Below are positions 15,226 to 23,914 of a DNA stretch of 64,000 nucleotides, one piece after another (the stretch's first letter is position 1; every line of letters begins with the position of its first letter). The position numbers and the translations under genes were made by a program. The stretch is from contig CANJIU010000034.1 in assembly GCA_947474365.1 (NCBI GenBank), positions 1-64,000 on the forward strand, read 5' to 3'. Source of the DNA: Opitutia bacterium. Lineage in GTDB: Bacteria; Verrucomicrobiota; Verrucomicrobiia; Opitutales; Opitutaceae. The notes beneath the pieces are model-generated. The model worked only from the letters and a program-made list of their open reading frames with translations, had not been told where the DNA came from and searched no databases.

Positions 15226-17016
15226 TCATCCGAGCTGGAGGTCGCCGGGTTGAATGTAGATTTCGCGCGGGTTGGTGCCGACCTGTGGCCCGATGTAGCG
15301 GCGTTGTTCCATCTCTTCCATGAGCGACGCGGCGCGGTTGTAGCCGATTTTCAGGCGGCGCTGGAGGTAACTCGTGCTGGCGCGGCCGTTGGCGGCGATG
15401 ATTTCGAGCGCCTCCTTGATCATCGGGTCCGCGCCGGCGTGGACTTCGCCACCGTCGGGATTGAGCGAGCCCGGAATGTCCTCGGCGCGGAGCTCGACCC
15501 GATAACGCGGTTGGAGCTGCGCCTTCAGGACGCCGACGATTTGCTCGATCTCGCCGTCGTCGACGTACGGGGCCTGGAGGCGTTGGAGGCGGCCGATGCC
15601 GGGCGGACTGTAGAGCATGTCACCCCGACCTTGGAGAGCCTCTGCGCCTTTTCCGTCGATGACCGTGCGGCTGTCGATTTGCGATGAAACCTGAAATACA
15701 ATGCGCGTGGGGTAGTTGGCCTTGATGACGCCGGTGATGACGTTGACGCTCGGGCGCTGCGTCGCGAGGACGGTGTGGATGCCGACGGCGCGGGACATCT
15801 GGGCGAGGCGCGCGATGGGGGTCTCGACGTCGGCCGCTGCCGTCATCATGAGGTCGGCGAGTTCGTCGATGACCAGGACGATGTACGGCAGCTTGGGGAA
15901 ACTCTCAGCGACGGCCTTCGCGTTGTAGCCCGCCAGATTGCGGACGGATTTCTCTGCAAGCACGGCGTAGCGGCGTTCCATTTCCCGGACGAGCCACTTG
16001 AGGGCCTGAACGGCTTGCTTTGGCTCGGTGACGACGGGGTGGATGAGGTGCGGGAGGTCGCGGTAGATGGCGAACTCCACGATTTTGGGATCAATGAGGA
16101 CGAGTTCGAGTTCGTCGGGGCGGAACCGGTAAATCAGCGACAGGATCAGGTTGCTGATGCAGACGGATTTTCCGCTGCCGGTGGCGCCGGCGATGAGGGC
16201 GTGGGGAGCGCGCGCGAGGTCGAGGACAACGTGACGTCCGGCGATGTCGACGCCGAGGATGAGCGGGAGTTCAGCGGTGGATTTGCGCCATGTCTCCGAT
16301 TCGAACGAGGCCCGCAAGGCGAGCGGGGCGGAGTGGCGGTTGGGGATTTCCACGCCGACGTAGCTCTCACCGGGGATGGGCGCCTGAATGCGGACGGCGT
16401 TGGCGGAGAGGGAGAGGGCGAGGTTTTTCTCGAGCGCGACGATGGACTCGACCCGGACGCCGAAGCCGGGCTTGACGCGAAACTGGGTGACGCGCGGACC
16501 AACGATTGCGTCGTGGACGAACGCGTCGATCGTGAAGCTGTCGAGGGCGTCCTGGAGGATGCGTTTGTTGGTGGCGAGTTCCTCGGGGCTGGAAAAATTC
16601 TTTTCGGCGGCCGAGGCGGGACGTAGGAGGTCGAGCGGCGGAAGGCGGTAGCCGGCGAGATCGGTGGCGGAGAACGGAAGGGCGAGTGGCGGGCTGGGCG
16701 CGGCGGGAGCGGGGGGGGAGGGTTGGGCTGATGCCGTCTCTGCTTTCGGGGCGTCGGTGGCGAGCAGGTCGGCGGTGCGGTCGCGGATGGACTTGCGAAC
16801 ACCTTCGAGGTGGTCGAGGGCGTCTTCGAATTGGTCGCGGTGGCGGGCCTGGTGGGCGAGGCGATCTTCGAGGCGGGCCTCGAGTTCCTCGCGCCAGCGG
16901 GCGAGTTGGTGATGGTCTTCCTCGAGGCGGGCCTGGGCGGTCGGAACTCCGGGCGCGTCCGCGACCGCCATAGAGGCGGCGTGGGGAGAGCGGGGAGAGG
17001 ATGACTTGGCGGGCAT
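15226..17016 (-). CDS. ftsK: FtsK/SpoIIIE DNA translocase lacking the membrane domain
   Basis: A 596-residue hexameric DNA pump. Residues ~25-90 are a charged coiled coil (ARLEEDHHQLARWREELEAR), followed by a Pro/Ala linker and the alpha domain (ILQDALDSFTIDAFVHDAIV). The RecA-like motor has Walker A GATGSGKS at 277-284 and Walker B IVLVIDELADLM. Also present are LATQRPSVNVITGVIKANYP and a C-terminal gamma winged helix (RASTSYLQRRLKIGYNRAASLMEEME) that reads KOPS-like DNA. Classical FtsK carries four N-terminal membrane helices; here none is visible, and the coiled coil replaces them. Either membrane anchoring is delegated to another protein or this is a dedicated soluble translocase. ATG 17016 is the start. 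Confidence 0.9.
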   Translation of the reverse strand: MPAKSSSPRSPHAASMAVADAPGVPTAQARLEEDHHQLARWREELEARLEDRLAHQARHRDQFEDALDHLEGVRKSIRDRTADLLATDAPKAETASAQPSPPAPAAPSPPLALPFSATDLAGYRLPPLDLLRPASAAEKNFSSPEELATNKRILQDALDSFTIDAFVHDAIVGPRVTQFRVKPGFGVRVESIVALEKNLALSLSANAVRIQAPIPGESYVGVEIPNRHSAPLALRASFESETWRKSTAELPLILGVDIAGRHVVLDLARAPHALIAGATGSGKSVCISNLILSLIYRFRPDELELVLIDPKIVEFAIYRDLPHLIHPVVTEPKQAVQALKWLVREMERRYAVLAEKSVRNLAGYNAKAVAESFPKLPYIVLVIDELADLMMTAAADVETPIARLAQMSRAVGIHTVLATQRPSVNVITGVIKANYPTRIVFQVSSQIDSRTVIDGKGAEALQGRGDMLYSPPGIGRLQRLQAPYVDDGEIEQIVGVLKAQLQPRYRVELRAEDIPGSLNPDGGEVHAGADPMIKEALEIIAANGRASTSYLQRRLKIGYNRAASLMEEMEQRRYIGPQVGTNPREIYIQPGDLQLG

Positions 17017-17151
17017 GCGTGCGTCGAAAGAGGGCGGGTTATTGGGCTGCCCTTTTCACGCTGCAAGCGCGGATGCGAATTTTTTTTTGGCGTGGCGTGG
17101 GCACGTCCCTTTTGGACCTGCGGAAAATGCCTCGACTACGTTCGTGCGATC

Positions 17152-17215
17152 ACTGGAGCCGCGACGCCCTGATCGCGGTTTCAATCCACGCGACGAGGGC
17201 GTCGCGTCCCCAATA
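17152..17215 (+). repeat. REP-like palindrome, copy A
   Basis: Arms CGCGACGCCCTGATCGCG (17160-17177) and CGCGACGAGGGCGTCGCG (17189-17206) are complementary apart from the CC/GA step, with an 11-nt loop. Flanking sequence (GGAGC before, TCCCCA after) matches copies B (48494-48590) and C (49398-49498). It is non-coding and part of a dispersed family in this window. Confidence 0.8.
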
Positions 17216-17386
17216 ACCGGATTCCGGACGGATCGAACTGGAGCGGCGACGCCCCCGTCGCCGTCCGGAAAGGGAACTTTGACCTCCGCTACCCACCCGG
17301 GCTCGCAGCGGGCGGATTTCGGAGAGTGAGACGAGGCGTCGTCGCCCTGATGAAACGCCAGGGTGTTATGCAAAAACGCGTCAAGT

Positions 17387-17430
17387 CCACACGACGAGAG
17401 GGTGTCGCGTCCCCAGTGTCCAGAAATTGA
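17387..17430 (+). repeat. REP-like palindrome, copy A' (right half only)
   Basis: The segment reads CCACACGACGAGAGGGTGTC and then GCGTCCCCAGTGTCCAGAAATTGA. It matches the right arm and downstream flank of copies B and C (CGACGAGGGCGTCGCGTCCCCAGTGTCC-GAAATTGA) with small changes. The left arm is degenerate or missing, suggesting a decayed copy. Confidence 0.65.
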
Positions 17431-17504
17431 GATACACCCCGAGGTGTGGCGCGATGAAAAGAAGATCGCCCCGGACAGAGTGGGGCGCAGGATGATCGCA
17501 CCCC

Positions 17505-18377
17505 ATGAACCTCCGAACGCTTCTCCTTGTCATGATCAGCGCCGGTGCGCTTTCGTCGGTCGCGGCGGCCCAACCCGTCGTTCGCGACGTGCGTTACGCC
17601 GACTCCACCCACGCTCGCCACGTGCTGGACATCTATGCCCCGGCCGGGGCGAAGGATCTGCCGGTGGTCTTTTGGGTTCATGGTGGCGGTTGGCAGGGCG
17701 GCGACAAATCCGACGTCCAGCTCAAGCCGAAGGTTTTCGTCGAAAAGGGCTTCGTCTTTGTGGCGCTCAACCACCGGCTCTGGCCGACGGTGGAGATGGG
17801 CGCGATCATCCGCGATGTGGCGCAGGCCTTCGCGTGGGTGCAGGCCAACATCGCGCGACACGGCGGCGATCCACGGCGCGTTCTGGTGATGGGCCATTCG
17901 TCGGGTGCGCAGCTCGCGGCGCTGCTCTGCACGGATGAACGCTACTTGAAGGAGAGGGGATTGTCGTTGGCTCCGATCAAGGGCTGCGTGCCGGTGGACG
18001 CCGATACGTTCGACATTCCCGCGATCATCGAGATGGCGGAGACGCGCGCGCGGGTGCACGGGCTGCCGCTGCCGAAAGCGGGGCATCGGGTGAAGTTCGG
18101 CAACGACCCGGCATTGCACCGGGATTTCTCAGCGGTGATGCATGTGGCGAAGGACAAGGGGCTGCCGCCGTTCCTCATCCTTCATAACGCCGGTCATCCG
18201 GACAACACCGCGCAGGCGCTGCGGTTTGGAGCGGTGCTGAAGGACGCGGGTGTGCCGGTGCGGGTCTTTGGGGCGAAGGACACTGACCACGGACGAATCA
18301 ACGCGAATCTGGGCGTGCCCGGGGATCCCGCGACGGTGGCGTTGTTCGAGTTTGTCGCGACGGCGCTGAAGCAGTGA
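17505..18377 (+). CDS. Secreted alpha/beta-hydrolase esterase
   Basis: A 290-residue protein with an N-terminal signal peptide ([23 protein letters not shown]). The mature part has the alpha/beta-hydrolase oxyanion motif HGGGW and the nucleophile elbow GHSSGAQ. A C-terminal acid/His segment follows ([12 protein letters not shown]). This is the arrangement of esterase/lipase-like carbohydrate esterases (BD-FAE and related kynurenine-formamidase-like enzymes). A role in deacetylating or deferuloylating plant polysaccharide would suit the TBDR-rich genome, but substrate is inference. It stands alone, convergent with the ABC operon (48 bp apart), and downstream of a REP-rich gap. Confidence 0.85.
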   Translation: MNLRTLLLVMISAGALSSVAAAQPVVRDVRYADSTHARHVLDIYAPAGAKDLPVVFWVHGGGWQGGDKSDVQLKPKVFVEKGFVFVALNHRLWPTVEMGAIIRDVAQAFAWVQANIARHGGDPRRVLVMGHSSGAQLAALLCTDERYLKERGLSLAPIKGCVPVDADTFDIPAIIEMAETRARVHGLPLPKAGHRVKFGNDPALHRDFSAVMHVAKDKGLPPFLILHNAGHPDNTAQALRFGAVLKDAGVPVRVFGAKDTDHGRINANLGVPGDPATVALFEFVATALKQ

Positions 18378-18425
18378 CGGGAGCAGCGACCCGTTCGTTC
18401 GCCGGCACGCTGGAACGCAGGCGGA

Positions 18426-19781
18426 TCAGTCGAAGAGGTTGCCGCGGTTGAAGCGCCAGACGGCGAGGCCCATCACCGCGGCGGCGATGCCGAGGAGGAT
18501 GCCAACGGTGGGCAGGATTTGCAGGAAACTCCGGCCGGCCCACAGCACCTGCCCAAAGCCGTCGATCGCCCAGTAGGTGATCGTGAACCGGGCCATCTGC
18601 TGCATGAATTCGGGCATGAAGCTGACGGGGAACCAGGCCCCGCCGCACGCGCTCATCGTCAACACCAGAAACGTGGCCAGCCCCATGGCCGATTCCTGCG
18701 ACGCTGACACGGATGCGATGAACATCCCCAGGGCGGTGCAGGCCGCCGCGGCCGCCACGCACATCACGACGAGGTTCCCGAGGTGGCTGGAGACATCGAT
18801 GCCGTAAAGCAGACTGCCGACGAAGAACACCGTCACGAGCTGGACGAGCCCGAGCACGACGCCAAAAAGAAAGCGCGACCACAGGATTTGAGCCCGGGTG
18901 ACCGGAGCGGCGAGCAGCCGCTGGAACATGCCACTCTTCTTTTCCTCGAACAGGGAGGTGGCCGCTCCGTTGAGTGCAAACATGAGGAACATGATCGCCC
19001 AGCCGCCGACGACGCGCGTGGCGGCGGGGCTGCGGACGTCGCGCCCGACCACCTGCACGTTTTCGATGCTGATGATTTTGGAGAAGTAATTGGTGGCGCC
19101 GTTTTTTCCATCGCCGGATTGGCCGGCCTCCGTTCCGCGGTCCGCCACGCGCGAGAGACCGAAGTCGCCGCGTTCGAGCGATGCCCGAATTTCGTCCCGG
19201 TCGCCCCCGAAGCCATTGGCAATCGCGGTGGCGAGCGCGTCGTTGAAGGCGCCGAACCGTTGTTCCCCGATCAGATCGCGGGCCTTGGCTTGCAGCGACT
19301 GGCCGAGCAACTCGGGCACATGGGAGAAGATCGCCTTTTGTAGCAGGCCGTTGACGGTCTGCGCCTCGATTTCGTTGAGCGGATTGGAAAAGAATTTCAG
19401 CCGAACGCCGAAATTGCCGCCGCCTTCCGCCTTAGCCGGAATCACAATTGCGAATCGGAAGGCTCCGTCTTCAATCAGAGGCCGCAAGTCCGCCTCGGCG
19501 AGCGGCCGCGTGGTCTTGTCGGGTTTGGTAAAGGTGGTGATGACTTGAAACACCTTCTCGCCCTTCAGGACGTCGACGAGCTTCTGGGTCGCCGGGCCGG
19601 AACTCTCGTTGACGACGGCGAGGCGGATTCCGCTCGGCCCGGAGTCCTTGCGGTTGAGTCCGAACACCCACCCGAAGATATAGATCATTGCGATCGGGAC
19701 CGCAAAGGTGAGCGCGACGGCGGTGCGGTTCTGCAGGTAGCGGGCGAAGCCCTTGAACAGGAGGACACGGATGGCGTTCAT
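18426..19781 (-). CDS. ABC-2 type transporter permease
   Basis: A 451-residue permease from ATG 19781. It has one N-terminal membrane helix, a large extracytoplasmic domain (~45-260) and about five C-terminal helices containing GWAIMFLMFALNGAATSLFEEKKSGMFQRLLAAPV. That is the ABC-2/DrrB-YhgE-type signature in which FEEK and LLAAPV precede the transmembrane bundle. The start codon is 1 bp after the stop of the ATPase gene, implying translational coupling. With that ATPase it forms an exporter for an unidentified substrate (drug, lipid or polysaccharide-like molecules are known for the family). Last gene of the four-gene operon starting at 21640. Confidence 0.9.
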   Translation of the reverse strand: MNAIRVLLFKGFARYLQNRTAVALTFAVPIAMIYIFGWVFGLNRKDSGPSGIRLAVVNESSGPATQKLVDVLKGEKVFQVITTFTKPDKTTRPLAEADLRPLIEDGAFRFAIVIPAKAEGGGNFGVRLKFFSNPLNEIEAQTVNGLLQKAIFSHVPELLGQSLQAKARDLIGEQRFGAFNDALATAIANGFGGDRDEIRASLERGDFGLSRVADRGTEAGQSGDGKNGATNYFSKIISIENVQVVGRDVRSPAATRVVGGWAIMFLMFALNGAATSLFEEKKSGMFQRLLAAPVTRAQILWSRFLFGVVLGLVQLVTVFFVGSLLYGIDVSSHLGNLVVMCVAAAAACTALGMFIASVSASQESAMGLATFLVLTMSACGGAWFPVSFMPEFMQQMARFTITYWAIDGFGQVLWAGRSFLQILPTVGILLGIAAAVMGLAVWRFNRGNLFD

Positions 19782-19782
19782 G

Positions 19783-20700
19783 TTATTCGCGGAGCGTGCG
19801 GCCGGTGAGGTGCAGAAAAAGCCCCTCCAGCGTGGGGCGCTCGTGGGTGAAGGCGCGCGCGGGTACCCCGTGGTGCTCGGCGAGGGCGTAGAATGAGGAG
19901 AGCTTGGCGCCGTTGGGAAAGCGGAAGCGCAGCGTGTCGTTCTCGCGCGCGACCGGGCCCTGCTCGGCCAGCGCGGTGGCGAAGGCGGCGGTGGCAGGCG
20001 TGGCGGCGAAATGAATTTCGTCCTCAAAGGGCAGGCGCGCCAGCAACTCGTCGAGCGTACCGAGCGCGTGGAGTTTTCCGTGGTCGACGATGCCGATGCG
20101 GGAACAGAGCCGGGTGGCCTCCTCCATGTAGTGCGTGGAGTAGATGATGGTGAGGCCGGCGCGGTTGCGTGCCTCAAGGAAGTCGAAGATGGCGTTGCGC
20201 GACTGGGGATCGACCCCGACGGTGGGTTCGTCGCAGAGCAGGAGCTTCGGCCGGTGGAGCAGGGCGGCGACAAGATTGAGCCGCCGCTGCATACCGCCGG
20301 AATAGGTCTTCACGGGGTCGCGGCGGCGGTCGGCGAGTTGGACGGCTTCGAGCGCCTCGTCGATGCGGGCGCGAAGCTCGGCGCCACGCAGACCGTAGAG
20401 CTGGCCGAAAATCCGAAGATTCTGGTCGGCGCTGAGGTCGTCGTAGAGGGCGATGTTCTGCGGGACGAGGCCGAGCGCCGCGCGGGCGGAGACGTTGGCC
20501 GGCGTGAGTGGCTCGCCGTCGAGCGTGAGGGTTCCGGAGTCGGGTGTGCGCAATCCGGCGATGAGCGACATCGTCGTGGATTTGCCTGCGCCGTTGGGGC
20601 CGAGCAGGCCGAAAAATTCACCCCGGGCGATCTCAAGCGAGACTCCATCGAGCGCGGTGAGGGGGCCGTAACGTTTGGTAACGGAGTGGAGTTGGAGCAT
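19783..20700 (-). CDS. ABC transporter ATP-binding protein (DrrA/CcmA type)
   Basis: A 305-residue cytosolic ATPase. Walker A is GPNGAGKST; the Q-loop region is LGLVPQNIALYDDLS; the ABC signature is YSGGMQRRLN; Walker B with catalytic Glu is LLLCDEPTVGVDPQSR; the H-loop is STHYMEEA. A ~90-residue C-terminal extension (THERPTLEGLFLHLTGRTLRE) is the usual DrrA-type tail. It drives the permease encoded immediately downstream (1-bp gap). The upstream neighbours are a small winged-helix regulator and a membrane protein, a set that suggests regulated export. Confidence 0.94.
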   Translation of the reverse strand: MLQLHSVTKRYGPLTALDGVSLEIARGEFFGLLGPNGAGKSTTMSLIAGLRTPDSGTLTLDGEPLTPANVSARAALGLVPQNIALYDDLSADQNLRIFGQLYGLRGAELRARIDEALEAVQLADRRRDPVKTYSGGMQRRLNLVAALLHRPKLLLCDEPTVGVDPQSRNAIFDFLEARNRAGLTIIYSTHYMEEATRLCSRIGIVDHGKLHALGTLDELLARLPFEDEIHFAATPATAAFATALAEQGPVARENDTLRFRFPNGAKLSSFYALAEHHGVPARAFTHERPTLEGLFLHLTGRTLRE

Positions 20701-20776
20701 GGCTGAGGTCGGAACGGCAGGAGAGGGGACGGAGGAGAGCGTGGGGAGAAGAAGAGAGCGGCGGAATTGGGTCCGT

Positions 20777-21070
20777 TCAGCCGGATTTCAGGATCGCCTG
20801 GAGCGCCGCCACGTGGGCAGCAAAAGCCTTCCGACCGGCGGCGCTGGCGGAAACGAACGTCTTGGGCCGGCGTTCGACGAAGGCTTTTTCGACGGCGATG
20901 TAGCCAGCCTCCTCGAGGGCCCGCAGGTGGGCGCCGAGGTTGCCGTCGGTGAGCGCAAGCTTCTCCTTGAGATAGGAGAAATCGACCTGTTCACGTGCGC
21001 CAAGGCTGGTCAGCGCCGACATGATGCGCAACCGCACGGGCTGATGGATGAGTTCGTCGAGGTCGGGCAT
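20777..21070 (-). CDS. Winged-helix transcriptional regulator (HTH_34, ArsR/PadR-like)
   Basis: A 97-residue DNA-binding protein. The sequence LDELIHQPVRLRIMSALTSLG starts the helical core. The recognition helix region is YLKEKLALTDGNLGAHLRALEEAGYI, followed by the wing (KAFVERRPKTFVSASAAGRKAFAAHV). This is the pattern of HTH_34 stand-alone winged helices, which often pair with a small membrane protein. The start lies 9 bp downstream of the membrane-protein stop and the stop lies 76 bp upstream of the ABC ATPase, so it probably autoregulates the operon. Confidence 0.88.
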   Translation of the reverse strand: MPDLDELIHQPVRLRIMSALTSLGAREQVDFSYLKEKLALTDGNLGAHLRALEEAGYIAVEKAFVERRPKTFVSASAAGRKAFAAHVAALQAILKSG

Positions 21071-21079
21071 GGGAGTGGG

Positions 21080-21640
21080 TCAGCGCCAGAAATGGCGGAC
21101 GTAAAATCCACTCAGAATGAGCGATCCTCCGCCGAACACTGCCATCCAGAGCCAGAAGACTCCCGGAAGAAAAAACAGACCCGCGATGATCAGCGCGCTG
21201 ATGAGAAGGCCCAACCACAACAGGTAGGTGTCGGTCCAGATTCCGGCGACGACGTAACACTGCATGACGACAAGACAGGTGTACGCGTAGATCGATTTCG
21301 GCTCGGGCCGCGCCTGCAAGACAACTGGAAAGACGACGGCGAAACAGACCAAGGCGGCGAGCGCGAAAAGGAATCGACGATTGATCGGGCTGCGCACCTG
21401 CCGGCTTTGCGTGGTGCCGACGAGCATGGATGCGATTCCGAACGGGATGCAGATCAGTCCGAACCAGCGCACGGCTTGGTCACTCAGCAGGTGGGCGCTC
21501 AGCGGCATCGCGATCCACGCCGCGCCCCAAATCCAGAGATGGTAGTGCCCGCGGTGGGCGCGGATGACCTGGCGCATGGTGGTGCGGGCCCGCTCGATCT
21601 CGGCCAGCGCGGCCGCCGCTTCCTCCGGTTTAATGTTCAT
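21080..21640 (-). CDS. Membrane protein paired with the HTH_34 regulator
   Basis: A 186-residue integral membrane protein with about five hydrophobic segments after a charged N-terminal helix (KPEEAAAALAEIERARTTMR). It begins the minus-strand operon: membrane protein, regulator, ABC ATPase, permease. No enzymatic motif is recognised. The close coupling (9 bp) to the regulator suggests it senses or modulates that regulator, an inference from gene order only. Confidence 0.75.
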   Translation of the reverse strand: MNIKPEEAAAALAEIERARTTMRQVIRAHRGHYHLWIWGAAWIAMPLSAHLLSDQAVRWFGLICIPFGIASMLVGTTQSRQVRSPINRRFLFALAALVCFAVVFPVVLQARPEPKSIYAYTCLVVMQCYVVAGIWTDTYLLWLGLLISALIIAGLFFLPGVFWLWMAVFGGGSLILSGFYVRHFWR

Positions 21641-21834
21641 GCCAGAGAACTCTACAACGCAGAGTAATCTGTCAACATGCGAATTTCAGCCTCTGCGCCG
21701 AAGCGCGATCGCGGGTTGGCACGCCAAGACGGCGTGGTGCCCGGGGGGGATTCGTCGCAGCGCGAAACCCCTTGTACCCGGGCCACGTCTCCGGAGGATG
21801 TCAGCGCACGCCTCTTCCGCTGCCTCCCTCACCC

Positions 21835-22335
21835 ATGAACCTCGCCGATGTCTTCACTGTTGTTTTCGTCATCATCGGTTTCATGATCCTCTTTGTCGGG
21901 CTCTGGCTGATGGCCGCCGGACTGTTTCCTCGCACCGTGGAGCGTTGCGCCGATCGGATGGGGCGCAGTCCGGTGAAGTGCGCCGTCGTGGGAATTGCCA
22001 GTGTGGTGCCGCTGGTTGGCGCCGGAATTTTCCTGGGCAAGGTGGCGAACAATGCGCCACTGAAAGTCCTTAGTGTTCTGCTGATTGTCGGAGTCATTCT
22101 CGCCGCGCTGTTTGGCACGGCCGGGCTCGCCCTGCGCATCGGCCAGGGCATGCCCTCGGCGTGCGACCAGACGGAGCCGTGGCGGCGTCAATTGCGCGGC
22201 GGGATCGTGCTGGCTCTCACGTACCTCAGCGTCGTGCTGCTGCCGCTGACGCTGCTCACCGGATTTGGGGCGTTGGTGCTCTCGCGGCTGGCGGCGGACG
22301 CTCCGGCGACTCCCTCGGATCCGCTTGCCCCGTGA
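21835..22335 (+). CDS. Hypothetical membrane protein
   Basis: A 166-residue protein with four predicted transmembrane segments: FTVVFVIIGFMILFVGLWLM, then VVGIASVVPLVGAGIFLG, VLSVLLIVGVILAALFG and LALTYLSVVLLPLTLLTGFG. ATG 21835 is the only sensible start. The stop codon overlaps the GTG start of the DUF1800 gene (GTGA at 22332-22335), so the two are translationally coupled. No family is recognised. Confidence 0.75.
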   Translation: MNLADVFTVVFVIIGFMILFVGLWLMAAGLFPRTVERCADRMGRSPVKCAVVGIASVVPLVGAGIFLGKVANNAPLKVLSVLLIVGVILAALFGTAGLALRIGQGMPSACDQTEPWRRQLRGGIVLALTYLSVVLLPLTLLTGFGALVLSRLAADAPATPSDPLAP

Positions 22336-23897
22336 AATTCACGCGCCGGGAATTTCTCGTGGCGGGTGCCGGCGCGGTGGTGGCGGCAGGCGGAGGTTGC
22401 GGGCAGGTTCGTGATCTTCAGACCGACGCAAAGCGTTGGATGGGTAAACCCACGGCGCCGCCGCTGACGGGTTCGCTGGCACCGTCGGAGGCGGCGGAGG
22501 TCGACGAAATTTCCCATGCGCTAAACCGACTGACGTTTGGGGCGCGCCCCGGCGATTACCGGCGTGTCGCGACGATGGGCGTGCCGGCGTTTGTCGAGGA
22601 GCAATTGGCGCCGCGGCGACTGCGCGATTGGCTCTGCGAACGCGTGATGCGCCACGAGTTCGACAGCCTCGCCGATCCCAACGGCCGGCTGGTTTCGCGG
22701 CAGGGCGACGCCAACGATCCGTTGCAGCAGATTTTCCCCGCGTTGCGCGAAAATGGTACGCGCGTCGGCGACCTTTACGAATTCAAGGACAAGGTGCTGC
22801 TCGAGGATTTGACGCGTTCGACACTGCTGCGGGCGGTGCTTAGTGAGCGCCAGCTGTTCGAGGTAATGGTTCAGTTCTGGACGGACCATTTCAACATCGA
22901 CCCCTCAAAGGCGGAGTGCAAATGGCTGAAGGCAGCCGACGATCGCGACGTGATTCGAGCGCACGCGCTGGGAAATTTCCGGGATCTCCTGCGCGCCAGT
23001 GCGGTGAGCCCGGCGATGCTCTGGTACCTCGACGGCCGCGTGAACCGGCTGACGAAGCCAGGCGACAAGCCGAACGAGAACTACGCCCGGGAACTCCTGG
23101 AGTTGCACACGCTCGGCGTGCATGGTGGCTACACGCAGCAGGACGTGATGGAGGTGGCGCGCTGCCTCACCGGATGGACCGTCCGGGATCGAAAGCGGTA
23201 CATGAAGGGCCGGGTGGAGTTCCAGGCCCGGCAGCACGACGACGGGGCGAAGCGCGTGCTCGGCGAAGAAATTCCGGCCGGACTGGGGGCGCGCGATCTG
23301 GATCGCGTGCTGGACATCGCCGTGCGGCATCCGAGCACGGCGAGACATCTGGCGTGGAAACTGTGCCGGCGGTTCATCGCCGATGATCCGCCCGCGGCGG
23401 CCGTGGCGGCAACTGCGGAGACGTTCTCAAGTTCGGGGGGCGACATCCCGGCGACACTGCGCACGCTGTTTGCGACGGAGGAGTTCCGGTCGCCAGTGGT
23501 GCGCGGGGGAAAGTTCAAGCGCCCGTTTCACTTCGTTGTTTCCGCCCTGCGGGCGACCAACGCCGAGACCGACGCCTCGCGTCAGCTCGTGGACTATCTG
23601 GTGCGGCTCGGGCACGCCCCGTTTCGCTATACCACGCCGGACGGCTATCCGGAGGAGGCGACGCACTGGCAGAACACGCTGCTGTGGCGTTGGAATTTCT
23701 CCACCGCGCTGGTCGACAACCGGATCAAGGGCACGCGAATCGCGGCGGAAGAGTTGCGACGGAGCGTCGGAGGCGACGATGCGCTGATGGCGACGCTGCT
23801 CGGCCGCCGGCCGACCGATCACGAGCATTCCGCGTATCATCAATCTGAATCCGGACTGGCGCTGCTCGTGGCGTCGCCGGCGTTTCAGCGCTGCTGA
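22332..23897 (+). CDS. DUF1800 protein with Tat-type signal
   Basis: A 521-residue protein starting at GTG 22332, overlapping the preceding stop. The N-terminus KFTRREFLVAGAGAVVAAGG ends at a cysteine. It has a twin-arginine (RRxFL) motif and a possible lipobox, so export by Tat and perhaps lipidation is likely. The DUF1800 core begins with ISHALNRLTFGARPGD. It includes LFEVMVQFWTDHFNI, ENYARELLELHTLGV and YTQQDVMEVARCLTGW, all hallmarks of the family. DUF1800 genes are nearly always followed by a DUF1501 gene, as here (17 bp). Biochemical function is not established. Confidence 0.9.
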   Translation: MKFTRREFLVAGAGAVVAAGGGCGQVRDLQTDAKRWMGKPTAPPLTGSLAPSEAAEVDEISHALNRLTFGARPGDYRRVATMGVPAFVEEQLAPRRLRDWLCERVMRHEFDSLADPNGRLVSRQGDANDPLQQIFPALRENGTRVGDLYEFKDKVLLEDLTRSTLLRAVLSERQLFEVMVQFWTDHFNIDPSKAECKWLKAADDRDVIRAHALGNFRDLLRASAVSPAMLWYLDGRVNRLTKPGDKPNENYARELLELHTLGVHGGYTQQDVMEVARCLTGWTVRDRKRYMKGRVEFQARQHDDGAKRVLGEEIPAGLGARDLDRVLDIAVRHPSTARHLAWKLCRRFIADDPPAAAVAATAETFSSSGGDIPATLRTLFATEEFRSPVVRGGKFKRPFHFVVSALRATNAETDASRQLVDYLVRLGHAPFRYTTPDGYPEEATHWQNTLLWRWNFSTALVDNRIKGTRIAAEELRRSVGGDDALMATLLGRRPTDHEHSAYHQSESGLALLVASPAFQRC

Positions 23898-23914
23898 CGA
23901 ATCGAGACGCATCC

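Larger units (their letters stand above)
17017..17504. other. Gene-free, REP-rich intergenic region
   Basis: This 488-bp divergent gap between ftsK and the esterase holds no convincing gene. It contains at least two copies or pieces of a REP-like palindrome (17152-17215 and 17387-17430). A further related stem occurs near 17236-17262 (GGAGCGGCGACGCCCCCGTCGCC). Promoters for both flanking genes must lie here, but I could not place them. Confidence 0.6.

Noticed and set aside
17152-17430. REP palindromes as transcription terminators or CRISPR repeats
   Set aside because: No T-run follows the stems, and copies occur in both orientations in unrelated gaps.
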